Shown here: piece by piece, positions 19,101 to 27,880 of the stretch | How the letters are laid out: the number at the start of each line of letters is the position of its first letter | Position numbering within the stretch: the first letter of the stretch is position 1 | From: Entoloma clypeatum | Taxonomy: Eukaryota; Basidiomycota; Agaricomycetes; Agaricales; Entolomataceae | Length of the DNA stretch: 64,000 nucleotides | Assembly: GCA_963565915.1 (NCBI GenBank) | Contig: OY751493.1 | Location: 2,728,001-2,792,000, forward strand | Direction: 5' to 3' | Notes under the pieces: generated by a model | Databases searched by the model: none | Told to the model about the DNA's origin: nothing | The model's input: only the letters and a program-made list of their open reading frames with translations | Program-made: the position numbers and the translations under genes

Positions 19101-20905
19101 GTTAAGGAAGACGCCTAGGGACAATAGGTGTGTGTCCATGTCCGGGATGTAGAACACTGGTCTGAGAAGGTGGGTTTTAACTTCCCCATTTAGGGTGTGC
19201 CGTACTGGAACGGCCCCAACTCCGAGTATTTCCAGTTTCTTCCCTTTGGCTGCAGTTTGGACAAATCGCTTGACCGTGAGAGGTCTATAATATGCAAAGT
19301 CCTTAAACTCATAGGTGAAGTGTAAAGAGGCGCCGGAATCTAATATCCATTGTGCGCGTTCTTTTTCCTTACAATGTGTACAAGAGGCGAAATGTTTAAT
19401 ATATTTTTTATGTAGATCACTGCTAATGTGATCTACGCACTCTGTACTGGTACTGGCTAATATATTATACATCTGTTGAGAGGTATTATTAGCATTCCGC
19501 AATTGATAAGGTTCAAGAAAGGGTTTTGACGAACCGTCAAGTTCTATCTCATCCTCAAACACATCTGGCCCCATCCGTTCCTGGTCGATGTCCATCATCT
19601 TCAGTGATTCTTCTATCGACGGGGCTATGCGACGCTGTTTAGCCGGCCTTTCATCAATGTCAGGAATGATGGTATCTAAGATACGGAGGTTTGACCCAGA
19701 GGGTTGAGCACCGATTTCTCGGGCAAGTCTTCGCACCCTCTCATTCTTTTTCCACACAGATGGCTTTCCAGAGGGAAGCCCGGTGTACTGAGAAGGAGGC
19801 GGGTTCATGCGTTGCAGGAGTGACTGCATTTTCTCTGACTCAGGTTGCGTGGTACTCGTAGTTTTCCCGCGGCCCGTTACAGTGGTGAAGGTAGGTGCAT
19901 GATGAGGAGGGAGAGGGCAAGGGGCTCGTTGACGAGGAGGAAGGGGACAAGGAGCAGGACGACGAGGGGGCTGCTCAATGGCCGGAGCGATGAATTCGAC
20001 CATCTCCTCGGCGCAGTCGGACTCGTTGTCCGCGTTGTTGGCACGTTTCTTCTGGTTGCGCCAGCGTCCCTTTCCCTTCTTCTTTTCAGAAGCGGTACTC
20101 GGGTCGGTCGAGTTAGTCTGCTCGTCAGTGTTGTTTCGCAAGGTACTCAGCACTGTCTGCTTTTCCCATTTGGGGTCTTGCCCCTTTCGCTTGGTCCCGG
20201 AGATTTTCCGGGCCTGCTCGTTGGACACCCGAGTAGACCCAATCGCATATTTGCGCCTGTACTCCGATACGATGCTGTTGGCGACGGCCTTGTAGGTGAA
20301 ATCGTCGGCGTCGTAGACCTGGAAAAGGGCGGTGGAGAGTGACGACCAGGCGTGGGAATTGCATTGGCCAGGATCATTGCCTGCATCAGATCGGGGACGA
20401 CAAAGTTCGAATCGGCGAGCCGGGCAAAAAGAGACCCCAGGCGTTCAATTTCAGGCACGGGGTCGCGTCCAGAGAGCTTGTAGGTGGCGGCAGCCTTGAA
20501 GTCGCCGAAGATGACGGCCGGGGATACCTTGGAGTAGTTATCTTTTAGCGCCTTCCACGCGTCAAGTGCCGAGGTGCTGTCCTTGATGTGGCGTCTGATC
20601 GCCTCAGAGACCTTCAGGCGTATCGCCCCGAGAGCTACGTCGTCGTCCCTGATCCAGGCTTTTTCTTCCTTACGGAAGCCGGGCTGGTCGATCGTGGTAG
20701 TCAGTACAGGGGGAGCAGCGGCGGTGGGACCGGGAGTGGAGACCGTAGTGGTGAAGTCGGCGATCACGGGATGAGTGATGTCGCCAGAGACGATGCGCCA
20801 GACTCCTTGATGGAGGAGGTAGGACTTCATTTTCTCGGCCCAGCTCTGGTAGTCGATGCCGTCAAAGGCGGTGATGGTTTCGAGGGCAGAACGAGAGGTA
20901 GACAT
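16127..20905 (-). pseudogene. copia copy B gag-pol, inactivated
   Basis: Same order as copy A: gag from 20905 (SALETITAFDGIDYQSW), frameshifted near 20350, protease, integrase, RT and RNase H. The catalytic box is intact YVDD, and the RNase H joint that is a stop in copy A reads through here (ATKNYAIM). An extra T near 17171-17179 shifts the RT frame, and the three TGA stops of copy A are also present (18438-18440, 17820-17822, 17751-17753). From about 17199 to 20277 the two copies are almost identical, while the flanking parts differ visibly. Confidence 0.93.
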
Positions 20906-21269
20906 TTGTAGATGAATCTAAAAAAGGGTTCCCAATCAGTGATGTGTTATGAATATGATTCAAGAGAACATTTTAAATGATTCCTTATGACATATTCCCT
21001 TTAGGAATAGCGGTCACGGGAAAACCCTTTATATGTCAGAAACGTATAAGGTGCGATCAATGTTTCCACATGGAGTGTACTAGGTCAATCCCCTTAGGGA
21101 CGTCTCATGACAGGTACTTGTCGTAATGACGTTCCCAGGTTCATATGTGAAGAAGTAAGACTCAGAACCCAGATCTTTCGATCGGTTCTTTGCCAACCAG
21201 GGTAGAGTGGGCAGGTACTCGCTGTTGCCAGCATTTCCCAAGTCCCTCTGCTATCCGGGGCCCATAACC

Positions 21270-21579
21270 TGTTGAAGTTCCACCTGGGCGCTAGCCACAG
21301 GTGTACTGAGCAACATAGCTACAGTGGAAGTACTCTACGATACCGCTATGGTCACTTACATGGTTTGGAGGGGGTAAGGCTAGTGAGAGCGGTTGAGGCT
21401 GGTGAGAGCGATGGAGCTGGTTAAGAGTCAAGAGACAACTTGTTGATATTGACAGTTTCCTGGTCTTATATACCGTACTACTGTTTGTACCAACCAAATA
21501 AGTATGTAATCGAAAATGTGTAAAGGTCACATGATATAATCTAATCTAATCTAATCTACGTGATGGAAAAGTTTCAACA
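21270..21579 (-). repeat. copia LTR4 (outer right), 5' LTR of copy B
   Basis: 310 bp, ending AAGTTTCAACA on the plus strand directly before the duplication GATAT at 21580-21584. With LTR1 it brackets the array. Confidence 0.92.
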
Positions 21580-21584
21580 GATAT

Positions 21585-22359
21585 TCTACAGTTTTGGCAG
21601 AGAAGTCGCACTTGTCGGCGCGGGCGTAAAAACCATGTTGTCAGAGTCATCGGAGGACTTCTCGGACATGTCAGCAAAATCGTGGTATTCCTGGGGTATG
21701 CCAGAGAGGTCGGGAGCGTCGTTGGAGACAGACGCAGAATTGGCAGAGATGTCGGAGAGGTGAATGGGGAAAGCATATGCCCCAGGAGCTTTACAAGCAT
21801 GGAGATATGCGGCTGCATTGACCATGGTAATCTGTGGCGGGTCGGAGGTGTTCGGAGTGAACGGATCGGAGGTGCCCATCAGAGAGGGCAGACACTGCAG
21901 AGGTGGCGGAGCTGCCTCAGCAGTCGACGTCGGAGTCGGACTCAGAGTGTCGGGTAACGTAGAACAGAATAAGATACTGCCCAATACCCAGTCAATCAAC
22001 GGATTGTAGCGGGTGAGCCAGTTGTGTCCTAGAACCAAATTACAAGACGAATCGAGGGTTGTCACGTAAAATGCGACGGTCAGAAGTTCACTGGAAGGAA
22101 ATCGGAGAGGAAGATCAATAGCTTGCGTGATATAAGTATTTGAAGAACCGTCAAAAAGTTTCAAAACCATAGGTGAAGGAATTGGAGTTGGAGATAAGTT
22201 TAAAGAAGAAATAAATCTGGTATCTGCGAAGCAATGTGTAGAACCAGAATCAATAAGAGTCTTTATCGGAAGAGAATCGGAAAAGGTCGGAGATATCAAA
22301 TCAATACATAGAGAGTTCGGATTTGAGAGAGCGGACGCATTGAGTCGGAGGGTTTCCAA
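21585..22359 (-). pseudogene. chromovirus protease with deleted RT joint
   Basis: The minus strand encodes an aspartic protease with TLIDSGSTHCFAD and the second conserved element LVLGHNWLTRYNP typical of Ty3/gypsy proteases. After ADMSEKSSDD the sequence jumps directly into ARADKCDFSAKTVEYLGF, which is late RT. The RT fingers and most of the palm, including the YxDD box, are absent and the frame shifts at the joint. The copia array is inserted just downstream, inside the codons for EYLGF. Confidence 0.85.
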
Positions 22360-22418
22360 AGGTGCACAAAAGGAGTCAACGCAATCCCCAGTATGTGCTG
22401 GAATCTGAGGACTGCTTA

Positions 22419-23645
22419 CTATTTTTTTGACTCGGTCGTCTTCTCCAATTTGTCCTCAGCTTGGGCCACACGGGCCTTTGCTTTGGCGTTAGAAGACAAT
22501 TTCTTCGAGCAGTTGGAAGCCCGATGACCAACGTTGCCGCAAAACATGCATAAATTATTGTCAAATCGTCGTTGGCATTCTTGGGGAGTTAATTCCCCAT
22601 CTTTGCCAAGTTTGTCGGAGAGGGCGGATTTCGGAGAGGTGGATGACGATTTTTGTTGTTGTTGCGAGTTGGGTTTAGACGATGAGGAGTTGTTGTTGGA
22701 GGATGATGAAGCGGGGGTCTGTTTTTTGTCGGATTTGTCGGATTTGTTGGACTTCGGAGTAGATTTGTCGGAGGAGCACAATTTCTCGCATTGACATTCC
22801 CAGTAGCGAGCATCAATGTTATGGGCCATTACTTTCAACTCGGCGAGAGTCTTTGGTTTGGGAAAAGTCCCCAAAATGTCCTTGATGTGTTCCGCTAAAC
22901 CGGTATAGTACCGATATCGGAGCGCGCCATCATCCCACTGCGTGCGAGCAGAAAGACGTTTGAAGTCCACGTTGTAACGTAGGATCTTCTGATTGTCGCG
23001 CATCCGAAGGTGATCCAGGCTATCCTCTGCTTCTCCAGTTGGATCGATAGGTCCAAATTCGGATCGGAGGATGTGCACAAAGGCGGACCAGTCGTCCAAC
23101 CAGACAGAGTCGTCGTCGGACTCTCCCAAGAGGGTGGGCTCAAACCATTCGAGCACGGTTCCTGAGAGGTACGACAGAGTGAAACTGACTTTGTTATCAT
23201 CGTCGTCAATGGCGGGGTTGTTTCAGAAATATAGTGTGCATTGTGCGAGGAAACTGGTGAGTTTCTGAGAGTCGGAACCGTCAAAAGTGTCGGGTTCCTT
23301 CAACTTCTTTTTCGGAGTTTTCGGAGTCTCTCTACGTCGGAGCTCCTGCGTCATAAGCATAATTGCTTCGGTGAGGTTCGGAGTTTGCTCGCGATGGAAA
23401 GGATTGTTATCGTCAAAAGGAGAGGTTGGAGATTTAAAAGGATGGAATTCTTCAGGAATCGGAGGTCCTTGTGTCTGAGGTGTTCAGAGACGAGGTGTCG
23501 GAGATATGGGGTCAGGTTTGGGTGCAGATTCTTCTGCAGGAATATCTTGGAACATATGTAGAAATGTCGCCCTGGTGTCCTGCAGGTTTGAAGCTTCCGC
23601 TGCGGCTGCTGCTGCGTGGGAGTTCTGAGTGGTGTGGGCTGCCAT
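22419..23645 (-). pseudogene. chromovirus gag, two stops
   Basis: Starts at ATG 23645, shortly after the primer-binding site. It contains a Ty3/gypsy gag capsid region (SYLSGTVLEWFEP, FGPIDPTGEAEDSLDHLRM) and one CCHC zinc knuckle (CMFCGNVGHRASNC) near the C-terminus, followed by a basic tail. TGA stops lie at 23484-23486 and 23223-23225; each would be Arg if CGA. The protease lies in the next frame after a short gap. Confidence 0.88.
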
Positions 23646-23677
23646 AACTGGAATTTGAAATACAGATAAGCGAGTGG

Positions 23678-23691
23678 CAGTTTGAATATAC
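23678..23691 (-). other. self-priming primer-binding site, family A
   Basis: The minus strand reads GTATATTCAAACTG directly inside the 5' LTR. Twelve bases (ATATTCAAACTG) are perfectly complementary to CAGTTTGAATAT in the LTR, placed where the transcript should begin, about 33 nt after a TATTTAAA box. No tRNA 3'-end complement is seen here. This is the layout of Tf1-type self-primed reverse transcription. Confidence 0.7.
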
Positions 23692-24167
23692 TGTTAAGAA
23701 CTGATCGACAAAACGTCGGAGCTACATCGGACATGTCGGAAGGTCGGAAGGTCGGAGCACGTGCAACGTAGGGGCAAGGACTTGGCTTCAACTTGTGTGT
23801 TGCGCCCTCGCTAATATGTTGGTGTCCTTATTTTGAAGGATCGGAGGATCGGAGGTCGGAGGTCGGACTCAAGTTAAGAGTCGGAAAGAGGATGGGAGGT
23901 AAGATGTCGCATCTAAGTTGATATTCAAACTGAAGCTAATACACAATTCTACATAAGTTTAAATACTATGTCGGAGGATGTGTGGCTTCGTTGGAGTCGG
24001 ATAACGAGTGGCTGTCGGAGATTCTTAACATAAGTAAAATGGTCGGATGTAAGTAATGTATGTAGTAACGAGATTCATAACAGTAAGTATGCATAATAAG
24101 TATTAGTCAAAAATGTCGGAGGTGTCGGGATTGGTCGGAAATCGTTGGAATTGATCGGAATGTAACA
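23692..24167 (-). repeat. 5' LTR of chromovirus family A
   Basis: 476 bp, TGTTACATTCC...TTAACA on the minus strand, flanked outside by the duplication TGAAC (24168-24172). The segment GATATTCAAACTG on the plus strand at 23930-23942 is the complement of the expected RNA 5' end. Confidence 0.92.
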
Positions 24168-24172
24168 TGAAC

Positions 24173-24254
24173 TACTTAAACTACTAAACCAAATATTATG
24201 CCAGCTTTTGATTATTTAAGTATGTTTAAAGGTTGTCCAAGCCCTGTAAGACAC
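24173..24254 (-). repeat. right inverted arm of fold-back element, terminal part
   Basis: Reverse complement of 4147-4230, ending CCAAGCCCTGTAAGACAC. The arm was separated from its inner part (5755-5934) by the chromovirus. Confidence 0.85.
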
Positions 24255-24530
24255 CTCAAGACATGTATAGAAATAATGACTTAAAACTAATTCTTAAACA
24301 CACTTAAACTACCACGAGAAAATCCAAGAAAACACATGATTTTAAGTAGTTTTAAGATGCTGACTTAGCTTAAATAACTTAAACCACTTAACTTTCTCTT
24401 TAAGTTTGTTTAAGTACCATTTCAGTAGTTTGACCTTTTCCTGATGCCTAGTCTGCTTACAGGAGACTAATGCAATCCTGGCATGAACCCATCTGAGCAT
24501 CTTCATACATATTGTACTACCGAAAATACA
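24255..24530. other. AT-rich intergenic stretch with TTAAA/TTAAGT repeats
   Basis: No gene is seen. Short runs related to CTTAAACT recur (24272-24420) and resemble the A+T-rich part of the fold-back arm, so the element may extend beyond 24254 with its left counterpart lost next to the family B LTR. Confidence 0.4.
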
Positions 24531-24661
24531 CACTGGTGCAAGGGGGTGGCGGAACAGAAAAAATATACCAGGAGTTGAACTTTTTTTTTTTTTTTTCCCC
24601 GGGTGGGACCTCCCCCCACCCCAGGTCGGGATTCCGGTTCCGCCACCCCCTTGCACTGGTG
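24531..24661. mobile_element. 131-bp MITE-like palindromic element
   Basis: Perfect 25-bp terminal inverted repeats starting CACTGGTGCAAGGGGGTGGC at 24531 and ending at 24661, around a centre with a run of 16 T and a C/G-rich segment. No coding capacity. No clear target duplication is visible. It lies 79 bp beyond the stop codon of the peroxisomal transporter gene, in its likely 3' untranslated region. Confidence 0.65.
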
Positions 24662-24740
24662 AAAACACAAATAGTTCGATCGAGAAGGACATTTCCAAGT
24701 CAGTTGGTATCACCTCAAATTACATAGCCAAGATTACACC

Positions 24741-27700
24741 TCATCCATCGAGGTCCACCAGTTCCGCCAAACGTGCCTTCATCTTCGGCCTATGCAAGTA
24801 CGTCGGTCAACAAACCAGGGTAACGGCCAATATAACTGACACTTCAATTAGTTTGGCTTCCAAAGCCTGCTTCTCCTCCTGTAACGCAAGCCGTTTCTCT
24901 GCATCGAGCTTGGTACTACGCAGCTGGATATATCAATGGCGCTGGTAATGTGAGGTCGGCTGGCTTACAAGACATAACCCCCTTCGCCGTCGTAATGTAA
25001 GATCAATGCATGGTACTTCCAGAGTGATGGTCGATGGGAAACAGTGAGCAGAGTGATCCCCAGGGCTGTAGCATGTTCCATCATCAGCCCCTCCATTGCT
25101 GTGGGTACCAATGACGTCGCCTCGTCAAGGATAGCATACTACGAATGGTCAGCACAAGGAGATGAAGATTGTCATAGAAGCATCACTTTGGGATTGTGAT
25201 AAAACAACCTAGCCCACGCAATCTTCTGCTTGTCTCCTCCGCTCAGGGCATCTCTCCATTCGCGTACGGCATCCCAACCTCCTTCCCTCTCTATAATGCC
25301 GCGCATATCTAGGATAGCTAGAATATGGAATAACTCATCATCCGTGACCCCACCTGCGACGCGGTAGCTTGTTAGAAACATCGAATGTACATCACAAGCT
25401 CAAACGACGAACGGCCTTTCATCTCTGCCTCGGAGTGTGGATAAATGACCTGGTCTCTCAGGGTCCCGAGAGGTAAATAAGGCCGTTGCGGAATAAGAAT
25501 GAATTGAGAGGCTGGTGGTTTGCGCACAATCCCCCCATAAACTGGCCATAACCCGCCAAGTATACGAAACAACGACGACTTGCCACAACCTAATATAAAA
25601 AGAAAGAGTTGAGAAACGTGGATCCTACAAGCATAATGACATATACAGGGCTCACCATTCGGGCCAACGATAAGGAGATGTTGCTGATTGAAACGATCAG
25701 CGTCCATGTATCACTGAAGATTCGAAACATACTCCAGGCCGGACATGGAAGCTTAAACTTTTCACCAGAACGTCACCGTTCGGGGTAACGATCGGTACTT
25801 CCTCAAATTGGATATCGTCTGATTCGAACACTTCTCCACGACCTTGTAGGACTGGAGCCAATGAATATCGAGGAGACGGGACGTCAAGACATGAGCGTAC
25901 CATGTTCATCTTGTCCAGTAGTCACCCGGGACTTCTCAAATTTGCCGTTGCGAATGTCTTTCATAGTGTCGAGCAAGAGGGAGACACGGGATGTATAGCC
26001 AGCAAGTTCCGATAGATCTTTGTATGAAGACATCACACGACCGAAAGCATCTATGTTGTGTCGCTAGTAAATTGGTATGACAAAGGCAGAGTAAGGAACC
26101 CTACCTGAAGAGGACAGTAGAAGTCGTCTATTCGTCACAAAACCTTCGAAAGAGCAGTTAGTTCATGTAATCGGAAGGTTGTTATGCAATCAACCTTCTG
26201 TTCGGCCCCCGAGATCGCTGCGGGTTCCAGGGAGGCGTAGAAAAACTGGAACGGCACACAGAACAAGCTAACACGACGTTTTAAAAAGACTTATTGCAAA
26301 GGTCTGGTTCATCTGGAATATGGAACTCACACCAAAACTTCCCCACAACCATTTGATTACACCCTCTTCTATACAACCAAACCACCACCGGCGGCGCAAG
26401 GCGTGGTTCTCGTGCTGAACAACGCTTGCATATTCTCTCTCTAATAACATCTTCTCTGTCTCCTCCCCTTTTAAGAATGCAATTTCTTCGGCAAATTCTG
26501 CAATGCGTGAATGGGTATGACGGAGTGAACCGGAGAATTGCGTCGATAGAGCTGTGTACATCCCAAACGGAGGGGTCAAGCGCCGTACTTTTGAAAGGAA
26601 TTAGTACAAAGGCTGTAGTAAAAGAGGAGAAGGATACACACAAATCACAGCCGTGGACTGGACTAAGACGGTGAGAAGTACCAGACCTTCGGCCCCGACA
26701 TTTTGTGACAATTGGTAGTTATAAAGTATGACATCAAGCGTCGGTTTTGCTAAACTGGAATAGATGGATGCTAGGTGCGCAGAGAATCGTTGTATATCAT
26801 GTGTAATCATCCTGGAAGATGCGTATTCAGATGCAGTGAAGCTACATGAGTGCATTGGGTCTCAACTGATCCGGAATTTTGATCCTGTCGTCCAAGTTTG
26901 CTGGCGTTCGAATTCGTTTACTAAGATGAACGGTAGAATCCTCGAACACGTACACAACTTGTAATAGACTTTGCCATGGGGAGCTTCTGGTTCTTCGCCA
27001 AGATATCGTTTCATGATCTCCTTCGTTAAACGCGTGCGATAGGCAATGGCGAGTTTGTTCTGAATATAACTGAGCCAACTGTTCGTCCATGTTGCAGGAA
27101 TTGCGACAAGAAGCCAACGGAGAATATTCCAAGAGAATTCGAGAGGCCGAGCACGAACAAGGCTGGCAACGATTCTGACAGGCGCGGTTAGAACAGTGAT
27201 GAGGAGAGAACAGTCAGTGGATCGGAGAAAGGACATTACTTATGGCCTAGGCCACGACAGTATCCAGCAAGATAAACAAATAACATAACAGTCGATGACA
27301 TACTTTCCGTCGAGCGAGGCAACATATAAAGATATCGCGGTCCGGAAGATCAGCAGGCTAGAGTGGGTGACGAGGAGGAGGGCTTCCCTCGATCGTATTC
27401 CGGGAATCACGATGCGCAAAAGCTTAGAAAACCGCTGATAGAATAGGGCATCGACCTTTTGAAGGAAATGAACATGAAAATTCGACAAGACCATCCAGAA
27501 CGTGTCGAGGAACTAACCGCGACTCGAGGTGGCCCTGCGGTCTCACCTTCTTGAACAACGCGTGCTTCTTTTCCCTTTCTTTGTTTGGAGGTCGATTTGA
27601 CTGACAATCCGCGATATGTAGTTCCGAGAACATATAACACGAAAGCGATGTTCAGGGCCCGCTGCACCAGTGGTCGGTGGGATTGGTATACCTTGAAGAA

Positions 27701-27751
27701 TCGAGCCAAACGTTCCTGGGACGACGATATACGAAGGGGGAAAGCTGTCAT
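24741..27751 (-). CDS. peroxisomal ABCD half-transporter (Pxa1/Pxa2/ALDP family)
   Basis: Imports long-chain acyl-CoA into peroxisomes as a dimer. Sixteen exons can be traced (from 27751-27518 to 24789-24741) and give 704 codons, normal for ABCD half-transporters. The transmembrane half has the family signatures [30 protein letters not shown] and [14 protein letters not shown] (the EAA-like loop). The nucleotide-binding domain has Walker A GPNGCGKSS over two introns, Q-loop [18 protein letters not shown], signature LSGGDKQ, Walker [10 protein letters not shown] and H-loop [14 protein letters not shown]. The residues after DEATS (LVPTAME) differ from the usual AVS. ATG 27751 is chosen because it fits family N-termini; in-frame ATGs lie at 27796 and 27838. 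The tail of the HBD-PIF1 gene is 130 bp upstream. Confidence 0.92.
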
Positions 27752-27880
27752 GCCTGGAGGGTGGAACGGCAAACTGCACTCTGGGAGCGTAGCCATCGTG
27801 CAGGAAAGTACTTGCATGTGAAATCGACGATTGGTCACTGATGAGTAAATATGTCTTAGATATGAATTGCCTGGTGGAAA

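Larger units (their letters stand above)
9902..21579 (-). mobile_element. tandem copia (Ty1/copia) array nested in chromovirus
   Basis: Minus-strand array with layout LTR1 (9902-10211), 22-bp spacer, LTR2 (10234-10533), body A, LTR3 (15770-16078), body B, LTR4 (21270-21579). Only the outer ends have a target duplication (GATAT), so the whole array entered at one site or grew there by recombination through LTRs. Both bodies are copia type (integrase before RT) and both are broken. Body B and the LTR1-LTR2 unit look like products of unequal exchange. LTR1 begins TCTTGAAG where the other LTRs begin TGTTGAAG, a terminal base change. Confidence 0.92.
5935..24167 (-). mobile_element. chromovirus (Ty3/gypsy) family A, with nested copia
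   Basis: Minus-strand element bounded by LTRs at 23692-24167 (5') and 5935-6427 (3') and flanked by the 5-bp duplication TGAAC (5930-5934, 24168-24172). On the minus strand the order is gag, protease, reverse transcriptase, RNase H, integrase, chromodomain, polypurine tract, which is the chromovirus order. Without the copia insertion (9902-21579 plus one GATAT) the element is about 6.5 kb. It is defective: gag, RNase H and chromodomain carry TGA stops, and the protease/RT joint has lost the RT fingers and palm. It also carries an antisense gene (6592-7596). Priming appears to be self-primed as in Tf1/sushi. Confidence 0.92.
4147..24254. mobile_element. large fold-back DNA element, split by chromovirus
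   Basis: The left end (from 4147, GTGTCTTACAGGGCTTGG) is the reverse complement of sequence ending at 24254. The right arm is split by the chromovirus at 5935-24167. The native element is therefore 4147-5934 plus 24173-24254, about 1.9 kb. Both arms also match around 4392-4545 versus 5755-5905. Stems continue into oppositely oriented minisatellites (4560-4975 and 5050-5755) around a short centre. No transposase is present, so it is non-autonomous. The CAGGG..CCCTG core resembles hAT ends, but no direct target duplication is found and the superfamily is left open. Confidence 0.7.

Noticed and set aside
4147..24254. hAT superfamily assignment for the fold-back element (CAGGG..CCCTG ends)
   Set aside because: The eight bases outside the CAGGG core are inverted repeats of each other (GTGTCTTA, TAAGACAC), not a direct target duplication, and there is no transposase.
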